In this document: positions 32,776-41,921 of the stretch, piece after piece
Layout of the letters: each line of letters opens with the position of its first letter
Position numbering within the stretch: position 1 is the stretch's first letter
DNA from: Microvirga sp.
GTDB taxonomy: Bacteria; Pseudomonadota; Alphaproteobacteria; Rhizobiales; Beijerinckiaceae
DNA: 64,000 nt
Assembly: GCA_031181145.1 (NCBI GenBank)
Contig: JAPSLB010000016.1
Coordinates: 19,788 to 83,787 of the forward strand
Reading direction: 5' to 3'
Translations under genes and position numbers: made by a program
The notes under the pieces: generated by a model
Told to the model about the DNA's origin: nothing
Seen by the model: the letters and a program-made list of their open reading frames with translations, nothing else
Databases searched by the model: none

Positions 32776-34560
32776 TCAGGAATTCGCCGCCCAGCTCGGC
32801 TCCAGATCGTCCGAGAGCTGCAGCCGGTGCAGGCGGGCATAGGTGCCCTTCTTGGCCATGAGCGCCTCGTGTGGCCCCATTTCGATGACGCGCCCCGCCT
32901 CCATCACCACGATCTTGTCCGCATTGCGCACCGTCGAGAGGCGATGGGCGATGACAAGGGTCGTGCGGCCCTTCATGAGCTTGCCGATGGCGGCCTGCAC
33001 CAGGCGCTCGGATTCCGAATCGAGCGCGCTCGTGGCCTCGTCCAGCAGCAGGATCGGCGCGTTCTTCAGGAAGGCGCGGGCCAGGGACACGCGCTGGCGC
33101 TCGCCGCCCGAAAGCCGCCCGCCGCCGGGGCCGACCATGGTGTCGTAGCCTGCCGGCTGCCTCATGATGAAGTCGTGCGCCGCCGCGGCCTTGGCGGCTT
33201 CGACGATCTCCTCCTCCGAGGCGCCGGGTCGGCCGAAGGCGATGTTGGCGCGAATCGTGTCGTCGAAGAGCACCACGTCCTGGCTCACCACGGCGATAGA
33301 CTGGCGCAGGCTCGCCAGCGTCACGTCGCGGATGTCCTGACCGTCGATGAGGATCGCGCCGCCGGTCACGTCGTAAAGGCGCGGCACGAGGGAGAGCAGG
33401 GTCGACTTGCCGGAGCCGGAGCGGCCCACGAGCGCCGTGGTGGCGCCCGCCTCCGCCACGAAGTCCACGTGGTCGACGGCCGCCGAGTCGCCGTTATAGG
33501 AGAAGGACAGGTCGGAGAAGCGGACCTCGCCGCCTCTCAGGGCGAGCGGCTTGGCATCGGGCTTGTCCTGGATCTGAGGCGCCTCGTCCATGACGGCGAA
33601 GGTTCGCTGCAGGGCGGCCGCCGCTTCCTGCACGATGGCGTTGAGGTTACCCAATGCCCGGATCGGCTGAGCCGCCAGGAGAAGCGCGCTGACGAAGCCG
33701 GTGAAGTCGCCGACCGTGCTGCTGTTGGAGAGAATGCGCTGGCCGATCAGCACGAGCACCGCCGCCACTGCGGCGCCGCCGCCGACCTCGAGCAGCGGAT
33801 CGAGGCGCCCGCGGGCATTAGCGCCCTTCATCCGGAGGCGGCGAATCTCGTCGAAGGTGCTGGCCGCCTTGTTCTTGAGGTAGCCCTCCAGCCGGTAGGT
33901 CTTGGCGAACCGGGTGCCGGCGAGGCTTTCCGTGATGAGCCCCGCCATCTGCCCGGTCTGCTCCTGGGTGGAGGTGGCGACGCGGCGCAGCTTGCGACCG
34001 ATCTTCTCCACCGGATAGATGAAGAAGGGCATGGTGATGCCGGCCACGAGCGTCATCATCGGGTCGATCCAGACCATCGCGCCGACCAGCGCGATCACCG
34101 TGGAGATCTCGCGCAGGAACACGGTGGAGAGGCGGGTCAGCGCTTCCTTGATGAACATGAAGTCGGTCGTGAAGCGCTGGGTGAGCGCCGCCGGGCTCTC
34201 GCGTCCGATCTGGGCGAGGTCTGCCTCGATCATGTGGCCGTAGAGCCTGGTCTGCATGTCCGCCTCGATGCGCGTCACCACCCTGTTGGTGAGGATGGTG
34301 AGCGCGAGCAGGGAGAAGCCCTTCACGGACGTGACCGCGATCACGAAGAGCGGCGCGAGGTAGATCGCCGTGACGTCCTTCGTGTCGAAGGCATCGAAGG
34401 CCGCCTTGATGAGCACCGGGTAGAGCCCCGTCGCGCCCGAAACCAGGACGACGAACACGAGCACGGCCACCAGCGTCTTGGAATGCGGACGCATCCAGTC
34501 GCGCCAGAGGCGCTTGACCAGGGGAAGGGTATTGCCGCGGAGAGGGCTTTTGCGGGCCAT
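32776..34560 (-). CDS. MsbA-like ABC exporter (fused permease and ATPase)
   Basis: Half-size exporter of 594 residues, typical of MsbA/lipid-export ABC-B proteins. Six transmembrane helices fill about 28-320 and an ATPase domain about 340-580. The ATPase has Walker A GRSGSGKST near 386-394, signature LSGGERQR near 490, Walker B ILLLDEATSALD, and the switch histidine in VIAHRLS. It should work as a homodimer in the inner membrane. Flipping lipid A or another lipid is plausible given the neighbouring lipid A genes; the exact substrate is not proved. It is convergent with the phosphatase gene. Confidence 0.9.
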   Translation of the reverse strand: MARKSPLRGNTLPLVKRLWRDWMRPHSKTLVAVLVFVVLVSGATGLYPVLIKAAFDAFDTKDVTAIYLAPLFVIAVTSVKGFSLLALTILTNRVVTRIEADMQTRLYGHMIEADLAQIGRESPAALTQRFTTDFMFIKEALTRLSTVFLREISTVIALVGAMVWIDPMMTLVAGITMPFFIYPVEKIGRKLRRVATSTQEQTGQMAGLITESLAGTRFAKTYRLEGYLKNKAASTFDEIRRLRMKGANARGRLDPLLEVGGGAAVAAVLVLIGQRILSNSSTVGDFTGFVSALLLAAQPIRALGNLNAIVQEAAAALQRTFAVMDEAPQIQDKPDAKPLALRGGEVRFSDLSFSYNGDSAAVDHVDFVAEAGATTALVGRSGSGKSTLLSLVPRLYDVTGGAILIDGQDIRDVTLASLRQSIAVVSQDVVLFDDTIRANIAFGRPGASEEEIVEAAKAAAAHDFIMRQPAGYDTMVGPGGGRLSGGERQRVSLARAFLKNAPILLLDEATSALDSESERLVQAAIGKLMKGRTTLVIAHRLSTVRNADKIVVMEAGRVIEMGPHEALMAKKGTYARLHRLQLSDDLEPSWAANS

Positions 34561-34733
34561 GGCAGTGCTTGGGACTCTTGTGATGACGCCCGCGAGTTAG
34601 CACGCGAAGCCCATCACCGGCAAACCCTTCCGCCGTACCGGCGCTCCCTTGCCGCGCCCGCCGGGTTCGGCCTTGCTCTCGACAGCCCCGCCATTCTGTG
34701 GCTGAGTTCGTGCTTCTGGAGAGGACAAAAGCC

Positions 34734-35360
34734 GTGCCCTTCGAAACCTGGCTCGCCTTTACCGCAGCCGCCGCCGTGCTGCTCGTCATTCCGGGTCCGA
34801 CCATTCTGCTGGTCGTGTCCTACGCGCTCGGACAGGGCTGGCGCACCGCCCTTCCCATGGCCGCCGGAGTCGCGCTCGGCGACTTTACGGCCATGACGCT
34901 GTCCCTGCTGGGCCTCGGGGCCCTGATGGCCGCCTCGGCGACGGTGTTCACGCTCCTCAAATGGGCGGGAGCCGCCTATCTCGTCTGGCTCGGCGTCAAG
35001 CTCTGGCGCGCGGGCGCAAGCCTCGATGTCGCACCCCGCAAGGATGCGGCCTCGTCCCTCAGAATGCTCGGTCACGCCTGGCTCGTGACAGCCCTCAATC
35101 CGAAGAGCCTCGTGTTCTTCGTGGCCTTCCTGCCGCAGTTCATCGACCCGAAGCTCGCCTTCCTGCCGCAGGTGAGCCTGTGCGCCGCAACCTTCCTGAT
35201 CCTGGCCTTTGCGAATGCCTTCGCCTACGCGCTCGTCGCCGCCAGGGCGAGACGGGCCGTACGCGATCCGCGCACCATCGGCCTCGTCAACAAGGCCGGC
35301 GGCAGCCTGCTGATCGGCGCCGGCTTCGCCACCGCCGTCTTGAAGGCGGGACAACCCTAA
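34734..35360 (+). CDS. LysE/RhtB family amino-acid exporter
   Basis: Six-helix inner-membrane exporter of 208 residues, the standard family length. N-terminal IPGPTILLVVSYALGQGWR near 20-38 and NPKSLVFFVAFLPQFIDP near 123-140 are the two family marks. The start is a GTG at 34734, supported by GGAGAGGA (34718-34725) 8 bases upstream; an upstream GTG at 34698 lies before that site. Substrate unassigned. It is convergent with the E1 gene, with 9 bp between stops. Confidence 0.9.
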   Translation: MPFETWLAFTAAAAVLLVIPGPTILLVVSYALGQGWRTALPMAAGVALGDFTAMTLSLLGLGALMAASATVFTLLKWAGAAYLVWLGVKLWRAGASLDVAPRKDAASSLRMLGHAWLVTALNPKSLVFFVAFLPQFIDPKLAFLPQVSLCAATFLILAFANAFAYALVAARARRAVRDPRTIGLVNKAGGSLLIGAGFATAVLKAGQP

Positions 35361-35369
35361 AGCGCAGCC

Positions 35370-37766
35370 TCACACCGCCCGCAGGTACCGCATGGGCCTG
35401 CCGGGCGCGATCATCCCGGCGGCGGCGATGATGCCCTGCGCGTCGATGCCGAAATGGCGGTAGAGCTCCTTGATCGTGCCTGTCTGGCCGAAATGCTCCA
35501 CGCCGAGCGAGCGGGTGCGATGCCCCATGACGGAGCCCATCCAGGCGAGCGCCGCCGGATGCCCGTCGATCACCGTCACCAGACCGCAATGGGGCGGCAC
35601 ATCGGCGAGAAGCCGCTCCACGTGCGACCTCGCATGGACGAGGCCGCGCTCGCGGGCGCGCTGCGCCGCCGTCCAGCCCGCATTGAGCCGGTCCGCCGAG
35701 GTGATGGCGAGCAACCCGATATCGCGCCGATCCTCGGCCATGAGACCGACCGCTTGAATCGCCTCCGGCGCGACCGCACCCGTATAGGCCACCACCACCT
35801 GGGCGTTCGGCCCCGGCTTCCTGAGCCAATAGGCGCCGGCCATGATGTCGTCGGCCAGGGCCTGCGTCATCTCGCGCCGCGGCTGCTCGAGGCTGCGGGT
35901 GGACAGGCGCAGGTAAACCGAGCCACCGGTCTCGTCGCGCAGCCACGTGGTCTCGTTCGGCTCGCTCTCTCCGTTGCGCTGCATGTAATCGAAGGCCCAG
36001 CGCATGATGACGGCGAGCTCATCGACGAAGGCAGGTTCGAAGGAGGCCAGGCCGTCCTGCGCCATGCCCACGAGCGGCGTGCCGATGGATTGATGCGCGC
36101 CGCCCTCCGGCGCCAGCGTCACTCCCGAGGGCGTCGCCACCAGCATGAAGCGGGCATCCTGGTAGCAGGCGTAGTTCAGCGCGTCCGCGCCGCGATAGAT
36201 GAACGGATCGTAGAGCGTGCCGATGGGCAGGACGCGCTCGCCGAAAAGCGAATGCGAGAGGCCCAAAGCGGAGAGCAGGATGAAGAGATTCATCTCCGCG
36301 ATGCCGAGCTCGAGATGCTGGCCCTTCGGTGAGAATTCCCAGTTGTAGGTCGAGGGAATCCGCTCCTTCTTGAACGTGTCGGCCAGGCTGTTGCGCGCGA
36401 AGAGCCCGCGCCGGTTCACCCAGGCGCCGAGATTGGTCGAGACCGTCACGTCCGGCGCGGTGGTGACGATGCGGTCGGCGAGCGCGTGATCGGACCGCGC
36501 CAGCTCGTTGAGGATGAGCCCGAAGCCCTGCTGCGTCGACATGGACGGGCTGGCCGGGAACGAGAGCTTGTCCGGCACCGGCACCTGCGGGGAGGAATAA
36601 CGCCGCCGCCCCTTCTGCATGAAGGGCGCCCTCTTGAGAAAATCCTCGAGTTCGGCCTGCGGGACCCTCACACCTTCGAACTTGTCCCATTCGTGGCCCG
36701 GGCGCACGCCCTGGGCCGCGCGCCAGGCGTCCATCTGAGCAGGGGTCATCAGGCCCGAATGATTGTCCTTGTGCCCGGCGAGCGGCAGGCCGAAGCCCTT
36801 GATGGTATAGGCGATGAAGCACACCGGCCGGTCGTGCTTCCTTGCCTCCTCGAAGGCATCCAGCAGGCTCGGCAGGTCGTGCCCGCCGAGATTGGACATG
36901 AGACGCGCCAGTTCCTCGTCCGAGCGCTTCTCGATGAGACGGGTGACGGGGCCCTGGTCGCCGAGATCGTCGAGGAGGCGCCTGCGCCACGCGGCACCGC
37001 CCTGGAAGGTCAGCGCGGAATAGAGCTGATTGGGGCAGGAGTCGATCCAGTTCTTGAGCCTGTCGCCGCCGGGCTCCGTGAAGGCTTCGCGCATCAGCGA
37101 CCCGTATTTGAGGATCACCACTTCCCAGCCGAAATTGCGGAACAGCGCCTCGAAGCGCTCCCACAATCCTTCGCGGATCACCGCGTCCAGGCTCTGGCGG
37201 TTGTAGTCGACGATCCACCACGTGTTGCGCACGCCGTGCTTCCAGCCTTCGAGCAGCGCCTCGAAGATGTTGCCCTCGTCCATCTCCGCATCGCCCACGA
37301 GCGAGATCATGCGACCTTCGGGCCTGTCCTTCGCCCAGCCGTGGGCTTTCACGTAATCCTGCACGAGGCTCGCGAAGAGCGTCTGCGCGACGCCTAAACC
37401 CACCGAGCCCGTGGAGAAATCCACGTCATCACCGTCCTTGGTGCGGGAGGGATAGGACTGCGCGCCCTTGTAGCCGCGGAAGTTCTCGAGCTTCTCGCGG
37501 GCCTGGTTCCCGAAGAGATACTGGATTGCGTGGAAGATGGGACTCGCATGGGGCTTGACCGCCACCCGGTCCTCGGGCCTCAAGCTCGAGAAATAGAGCG
37601 CCGTCAGGATCGTGGAGAGGGAGGCCGAGGACGCCTGGTGCCCGCCGATCTTCAACCCGTCCTCGTTGGGGCGCAGGTGATTGGCGTTGTGGATCGTCCA
37701 GGTCGAAAGCCAGAGCACCTTGCGCTCGAGCTCGGACAGACAGGCAAGATGCCGCGCGTCGGCCAT
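35370..37766 (-). CDS. AceE-like homodimeric 2-oxoacid dehydrogenase E1 / transketolase-family protein
   Basis: Thiamine-diphosphate enzyme of 798 residues, somewhat shorter than AceE (about 890) and longer than transketolase (about 660). The cofactor motif starts GDAEMDEG at 159-166 and ends at YNRQ near 188-191. An early GGHQASSASL segment, TIKGFGLPLAGH, and the C-terminal HFGQTGTIKELYRHFGID resemble E1 of pyruvate dehydrogenase. No E2 or E3 gene is nearby, so a pyruvate dehydrogenase role is not shown by context. The database label for such proteins is often simply transketolase. Stand-alone gene. Confidence 0.85.
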   Translation of the reverse strand: MADARHLACLSELERKVLWLSTWTIHNANHLRPNEDGLKIGGHQASSASLSTILTALYFSSLRPEDRVAVKPHASPIFHAIQYLFGNQAREKLENFRGYKGAQSYPSRTKDGDDVDFSTGSVGLGVAQTLFASLVQDYVKAHGWAKDRPEGRMISLVGDAEMDEGNIFEALLEGWKHGVRNTWWIVDYNRQSLDAVIREGLWERFEALFRNFGWEVVILKYGSLMREAFTEPGGDRLKNWIDSCPNQLYSALTFQGGAAWRRRLLDDLGDQGPVTRLIEKRSDEELARLMSNLGGHDLPSLLDAFEEARKHDRPVCFIAYTIKGFGLPLAGHKDNHSGLMTPAQMDAWRAAQGVRPGHEWDKFEGVRVPQAELEDFLKRAPFMQKGRRRYSSPQVPVPDKLSFPASPSMSTQQGFGLILNELARSDHALADRIVTTAPDVTVSTNLGAWVNRRGLFARNSLADTFKKERIPSTYNWEFSPKGQHLELGIAEMNLFILLSALGLSHSLFGERVLPIGTLYDPFIYRGADALNYACYQDARFMLVATPSGVTLAPEGGAHQSIGTPLVGMAQDGLASFEPAFVDELAVIMRWAFDYMQRNGESEPNETTWLRDETGGSVYLRLSTRSLEQPRREMTQALADDIMAGAYWLRKPGPNAQVVVAYTGAVAPEAIQAVGLMAEDRRDIGLLAITSADRLNAGWTAAQRARERGLVHARSHVERLLADVPPHCGLVTVIDGHPAALAWMGSVMGHRTRSLGVEHFGQTGTIKELYRHFGIDAQGIIAAAGMIAPGRPMRYLRAV

Positions 37767-37897
37767 GAAATCCTCCTGGGCGATGCCCTCATTCTAGGAC
37801 CCTGTCTCAAGCCTTTCGAGGCTGGCCAGGGCCGCTTCCGGTTTTTTCGCCGTGCAAGTGTTAGCAGAGGGCATTTGCGCATGCCAACGGATCGGCC

Positions 37898-39103
37898 TCA
37901 TGCGTCCTCCGAGTCCTCTTCCGCGAAATCCCCGCTCAGCCGAAGGCCGTCGATCCAGGTTTCGCCCTTGCGCTTGACGACCCGCCGAGGCGAGACGCCG
38001 CCATGGCGCGCGATCGCTTCGGCCAGAGGCTCAGAATGGGTCACGAGCCAGACCTGCGTGCGCTTCGAAGCCGCCACAATCATGCGCGCAAGCGGTTCGA
38101 GGAGATCCGGGTGCAGGCTCGTCTCCGGCTCGTTCAATGCGATGAAGGGCGCAAGCCGGTAGGAAAGCAGCGCCCCGGCGAGCGCCAGGAAGTGGAGCGT
38201 GCCGTCCGACAGCTCGGAAGGCTGGAAGACGCGCTTGGGATAATCGGGAAAGATCACCCCGAAGTCAGCGAAACGGTCAGGCTCGGGAATGACGAGCCGT
38301 GCACCCGGAAACGCATCGTCAAAGGCCTGGTCGAGTTCAAGAGTGTCTTCACGGATATGGGCAAGCGTGGCGAAGACTGCTGCCAAGTTCGACCCGTCCG
38401 AGGCGAGCGTCGGAGAGGTCACCGCGAGGCAGGGGCGGCGGAGAGAGGATCCGGCATCGGTGCGGAAATCGTGGAAGAACCTCCATTCCAGCATGGTGCG
38501 GCGGGCCAGATGGAGATCCGGAAACGCGGCAGCGTCCTGCAGAGAGTTCAATGCTGTCTCCGAGGGAAGGATCTCGCTTCCCAAAGGACGCTTCAGCCCT
38601 TCCTCATCGAGGCAATGACCGCGCGGACCTTGGCGATCGAGAAGTCTTTTCGCACGCTGGCGCGCCTCGTAGACGAGTGTCTCCGCTTTGATTTGCGGCT
38701 CCAGCCTGAAACCTGCACCGAGAACCGTGCCGCCGGCCGCCTGAACCAGACCTGTCTCGATCGTGTAATCGAGATTGTAGTCGCCGCCGGCTCCCGCGGA
38801 CAGACGAACGCCCAGCTTGACCCGGACGGGCTCCTTGGCACCGCGCTGGCCCGCCCAATAGACGGAATCGAAGCCACCTTCCGCCGCGAGATCGTGGGTG
38901 AACGTGCCTGCGGCCGCCGATTGCAGAAGCTGGAGCGAGCGGTAGAGATTTGTCTTCCCCGTCCCGTTCGCGCCCACGAAGACGGATAGGGGCTCGACGG
39001 GGAAGCGGATATGCCGAAGAGAGCGGTATCCTGCGGCAAAGACTTCTTTGATGACGAGCATGGGCTGGACGATTTGGACAGGCCGGGATTGGGCCATGAC
39101 CAT
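37898..39103 (-). CDS. AAA family ATPase (RecF/OLD-like, AAA_21)
   Basis: P-loop ATPase of 401 residues. Walker A GANGTGKT is at 44-51 shortly after the GYRSLRHIRF strand that opens the SMC/RecF-like fold. A signature-like ELSDGTLHFLAL and Walker B FIALNEPETSLHPD are in the C-terminal half, followed by VWLVTHSEPL with the switch histidine. No nuclease (TOPRIM) domain or coiled coil is obvious. Such single-gene ATPases are common; some act in defence or repair, but nothing nearby supports a defence system. The ATG at 39103 has GGAG 5 bases before it. A later ATG at 39061 would still keep the fold. Confidence 0.85.
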   Translation of the reverse strand: MVMAQSRPVQIVQPMLVIKEVFAAGYRSLRHIRFPVEPLSVFVGANGTGKTNLYRSLQLLQSAAAGTFTHDLAAEGGFDSVYWAGQRGAKEPVRVKLGVRLSAGAGGDYNLDYTIETGLVQAAGGTVLGAGFRLEPQIKAETLVYEARQRAKRLLDRQGPRGHCLDEEGLKRPLGSEILPSETALNSLQDAAAFPDLHLARRTMLEWRFFHDFRTDAGSSLRRPCLAVTSPTLASDGSNLAAVFATLAHIREDTLELDQAFDDAFPGARLVIPEPDRFADFGVIFPDYPKRVFQPSELSDGTLHFLALAGALLSYRLAPFIALNEPETSLHPDLLEPLARMIVAASKRTQVWLVTHSEPLAEAIARHGGVSPRRVVKRKGETWIDGLRLSGDFAEEDSEDA

Positions 39104-39130
39104 ACCCGCTCCGGACGCGGGCCGCAAAAA

Positions 39131-39155
39131 CGAAAAGCCCGCCTTGGCGGCGGGC
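39131..39155 (-). terminator. Intrinsic terminator after tRNA-Gly
   Basis: A 7-bp stem GCCCGCC/GGCGGGC (39137-39143 with 39149-39155) is followed on the minus strand by TTTTCGTTTTTG. It lies 30 bases after the tRNA 3' end, overlapping the region just upstream of the ATPase start. Confidence 0.85.
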
Positions 39156-39185
39156 CTTCGTAAGTCTCTCAGAAACCGAGAGATT

Positions 39186-39260
39186 TGGAGCGGGCGAAGG
39201 GATTCGAACCCTCGACCCCAACCTTGGCAAGGTTGTGCTCTACCCCTGAGCTACACCCGC
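39186..39260 (-). tRNA. tRNA-Gly (GCC)
   Basis: Complete cloverleaf of 75 bases on the minus strand. The acceptor stem GCGGGTG pairs with CGCCCGC (39196-39190) with one G-T pair. The D-arm TAGCTCAGGGGTAGAGCA, an anticodon arm with GCC in the loop TTGCCAA, and a T-arm with GGTTCGAATCC follow. The 3' CCA is encoded (39188-39186) after discriminator T. Confidence 0.98.
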
Positions 39261-39422
39261 GCTCCGCGATGCGCAAGGCATCGTTGCGAGGCCGCTGATT
39301 TGCCCCAAAACAATTCAATTGGCAAGGGGTTTCCGCCAATCTTTTTGACGTGGCGCTTGAGCCCGCCCGGCAGGGCCGTTAGAAGCCGGGGACACATCGG
39401 CGTTTCAAGAAGGTTCCCCCCC

Positions 39423-39950
39423 TTGGCCCACCTCTCCCCCAAAGAGCTCCTGGAGCGCCTGGATGCCCTGGGCATCCGGTCCGAAACGATCGAGCACGAG
39501 CCCGTCTTCACTGTAGCCGAATCGAAGCCCATCAAGGCGAAGATCCCGGGTGCGCATTCCAAGAACCTGTTCGTGAAGGACAAGAAGGGGCGCTTCTTCC
39601 TGATCTCCGCCAAGGATGAAACGCCCATCGACCTCAAGCGCACTCATGAGGCCATCGGGGCGTCCGGCCGCCTCTCCTTCGGGTCCGCCGAGCAGCTGCG
39701 TGCGATGCTCGGCGTGGAGCCGGGCTCGGTCACGGCCTTTGCGGTGGCGAACGACACGGAAGGCAAGGTGACCATGGTGCTCGACGCCAACCTGATGGAA
39801 CACGAGCGGGTGAATTTTCACCCCCTGGTGAATTCCATGACCACCGGCGTGTCGCGGGAGGACCTGGTGACGTTTCTGCGCTCCACCGGCCACGATCCGC
39901 TGATCCTGAAGCTGCCGGAACCGCCTGCGGAATTGCCAGACAACGGTTAA
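39423..39950 (+). CDS. proX: Prolyl-tRNA editing protein ProX (YbaK/EbsC-like deacylase)
   Basis: Free-standing editing domain that clears mis-charged tRNA-Pro in the cytosol. 175 residues. The conserved IEHEPVFTVAES near 22-33, GAHSKNLFVKDKKGRFFLIS near 42-61 (lysine of the editing site) and LRAMLGVEPGSVTAFAVAND near 93-112 are as in bacterial ProX/ProXp proteins. The start is a TTG at 39423 with AGAAGG 8 bases upstream; no ATG precedes the domain. Whether it edits Ala- or Cys-tRNA-Pro cannot be told. It opens a run of quality-control genes. Confidence 0.87.
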   Translation: MAHLSPKELLERLDALGIRSETIEHEPVFTVAESKPIKAKIPGAHSKNLFVKDKKGRFFLISAKDETPIDLKRTHEAIGASGRLSFGSAEQLRAMLGVEPGSVTAFAVANDTEGKVTMVLDANLMEHERVNFHPLVNSMTTGVSREDLVTFLRSTGHDPLILKLPEPPAELPDNG

Positions 39951-40000
39951 GCTCCCATTTAGGGAAAAACCTTCCTCCCACGATCACCCTCGAGGATCGC

Positions 40001-40906
40001 ATGTTGACCGATAACCCCTCCCCCGGAATGCCGTCCGACGATCTCGTGAAGGACACCACCACCGCCGATTTCCGCCAGGACGTTCTGGCCGAATCCATGA
40101 ACCAGCCGGTTCTGGTCGATTTCTGGGCCCCCTGGTGCGGCCCCTGCAAGCAGCTCACCCCCGTCCTGGAGAAAGTGGTGCGCGCAGCGGGCGGCAAGGT
40201 GAAACTCGTGAAGATGAACATCGACGAGCATCCGCAGATCGCGGGCCAGCTCGGCGTGCAGTCGATTCCCGCCGTCTTCGCGTTCCAGCGGGGGCAGCCG
40301 GTGGACGGTTTCATGGGCGCTCTGCCGGAGAGCCAGCTGAAGGGCTTCATCGAGCGCCTCGTCGGCCCCCTGGGCCCTGGCGCGACCGAGGAGCTGCTCG
40401 CGCAGGCGGATCAGCTCGTCGCCGCCGGCGACGTGGGAGGCGCAGCCGAACTCTACGCGGCCGTTCTCTCCCAGGAGCCCGAGAATACCGCGGCGATCGC
40501 CGCACTGGTGAAGCTCCACGTGGAGGTGGGCGATCTCGAGGGAGCGAAGCGCTTCCTCGCCATGGCGCCCGCCGCCAAGGCCAACGACCCGGCGATCGCC
40601 GGCGCGCGCGCGGCCCTGGAACTCGCCGAGCAGGCAGGCTCGCTCGGCGATACGGCCGAGCTTCAGCGCAGGATCGATGCCGATCCGCTCGATCATCAGG
40701 CACGGTTCGATCTGGCGATCGCCCTCAACGCTCGCGGAAAGCGCGAGGAAGCGGTCAATCACCTCCTTGAAATCGTTCGCCGCGACCGCAATTGGAACGA
40801 CGATGGCGCGCGCAAGCAGCTCGTCCAGTTCTTCGAGGCCTGGGGTCCGATGGACGAGATGACCATCGCGGGACGGCGGAAGCTTTCCTCGCTCCTGTTT
40901 GCCTGA
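40001..40906 (+). CDS. Thioredoxin-TPR co-chaperone, CnoX-like (YbbN)
   Basis: 301 residues. The thioredoxin domain is at about 20-125 with an intact redox site WCGPC (Cys46, Cys49). Tetratricopeptide-like repeats fill the C-terminal 170 residues. This is the CnoX/YbbN layout, a holdase that protects proteins during oxidative stress and hands them to GroEL or DnaK. E. coli CnoX has SxxC, whereas this protein, like many alphaproteobacterial ones, keeps both cysteines and should have reductase activity. GAGGA precedes the ATG. The Lon-N gene follows 31 bp later. Confidence 0.9.
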   Translation: MLTDNPSPGMPSDDLVKDTTTADFRQDVLAESMNQPVLVDFWAPWCGPCKQLTPVLEKVVRAAGGKVKLVKMNIDEHPQIAGQLGVQSIPAVFAFQRGQPVDGFMGALPESQLKGFIERLVGPLGPGATEELLAQADQLVAAGDVGGAAELYAAVLSQEPENTAAIAALVKLHVEVGDLEGAKRFLAMAPAAKANDPAIAGARAALELAEQAGSLGDTAELQRRIDADPLDHQARFDLAIALNARGKREEAVNHLLEIVRRDRNWNDDGARKQLVQFFEAWGPMDEMTIAGRRKLSSLLFA

Positions 40907-40937
40907 CGCCTCTCGACGTCAACAGGGAGAGATCGGC

Positions 40938-41609
40938 ATGGGGATGAACGCGGTATACCGGGGGCCGGAAGATTGCCCATCGGTCATCCCGATCTTTCCC
41001 CTGCCCGGCGCGCTGCTGCTGCCACGGGGGCAGATGCCGCTCAACATCTTCGAGCCGCGCTATATTTCCATGGTGGACGAGGCGCTCAAGACCGACCGCG
41101 TCGTCGGCATGATCCAGCCGGATGCGGACAGCGATCCCCATTCCATCATCCCGAAACTCTATTCCGTCGGCTGCGCCGGCCGCATCACGCAATTCGCCGA
41201 GACGGGCGACGGGCGCTATCTCATCACCCTTATCGGAATCGCGCGTTTCCGCGTGGAGGAGGAGCTGCCGCCCATCGATCTCTTCCGCCGTTGCCGTGTG
41301 AGCTTCGAGCCTTACGCGAACGACTTCACCGCCCGCGCGGGCGAGAACGAAGTGAACCGGGAAGGCGTCGTGAAGGCGTTGCGCGACTTCGTCGACGCGG
41401 CCCATGTGAAGGTGGATTGGCGTGGCATCGAGGAAGCGCCCAACGAGGCGCTGGTGAACGCATTGTGCATGATGAGTCCCTTCGGCGTACGTGAGAAGCA
41501 GGCGCTCCTCGAAGCGCCGAATCTGAAGACCCGGGCGGAAGTACTCATCGCGCTCACCGAGATCGAGCTCGCCCGCGGCGGCGTCAGCTCCGACTCGACG
41601 CTGCAATAG
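40938..41609 (+). CDS. Lon N-terminal (LON substrate-binding) domain protein
   Basis: 223 residues consisting only of the Lon substrate-recognition domain: [26 protein letters not shown] near 18-43 is the opening PUA-like strand set, followed by [19 protein letters not shown]. The ATPase and protease parts of Lon are absent, as in other stand-alone LonSBD proteins, so it may act as an adaptor or binding protein. The ATG at 40938 has AGGGAGAG about 6 bases upstream. It is co-directional with the CnoX-like and Trm112-like genes, 8 bp before the latter. Confidence 0.9.
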   Translation: MGMNAVYRGPEDCPSVIPIFPLPGALLLPRGQMPLNIFEPRYISMVDEALKTDRVVGMIQPDADSDPHSIIPKLYSVGCAGRITQFAETGDGRYLITLIGIARFRVEEELPPIDLFRRCRVSFEPYANDFTARAGENEVNREGVVKALRDFVDAAHVKVDWRGIEEAPNEALVNALCMMSPFGVREKQALLEAPNLKTRAEVLIALTEIELARGGVSSDSTLQ

Positions 41610-41617
41610 GATTGGAC

Positions 41618-41848
41618 ATGTCTGCGGAAACGAACGCTTCACAACAGCCCGATGCTCTCCAGCCCGTCGAGGCGACCCGCATCGACCCGAAACTCCTCGA
41701 ACTCCTCGTCTGTCCGCTCACCAAGGAAACCCTGGAATACGACGCCGCGCGCCAGGAGCTCATCAGCCGCCGTGCGAAGCTCGCCTATCCGATCCGCGAC
41801 GGAATCCCGATCATGCTGCCGGAAGAGGCGCGGCAACTGACGGAGTGA
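41618..41848 (+). CDS. Trm112-like zinc-ribbon protein (YcaR family)
   Basis: 76 residues. The domain core is [17 protein letters not shown] (about 26-42), then [18 protein letters not shown]. Only one of the zinc-ribbon cysteines is kept, as in many bacterial members. In eukaryotes Trm112 activates methyltransferases; the bacterial role is mostly unknown. A TTG two codons earlier (41612) is less likely. It is the last gene of the proX-cnoX-lonN-trm112 run. Confidence 0.88.
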   Translation: MSAETNASQQPDALQPVEATRIDPKLLELLVCPLTKETLEYDAARQELISRRAKLAYPIRDGIPIMLPEEARQLTE

Positions 41849-41872
41849 GAGACGGCTCGTCCCGAAACCACC

Positions 41873-41905
41873 CGTCATGGCTAGGCCTGCCCCGGCCATC
41901 CCTTT
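41873..41905. repeat. Partial family B repeat
   Basis: CGTCATGGCTAGGCCTGCCCCGGCCAT resembles half of the GTCAT...ATGAC family but lacks the second half. It lies between convergent gene ends. Confidence 0.45.
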
Positions 41906-41921
41906 GGAAAGAGCGATGCGA

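Noticed and set aside
32749..34896. A 715-codon plus-strand frame over the MsbA-like gene
   Set aside because: Antisense shadow; the minus strand carries Walker A, signature and Walker B motifs.
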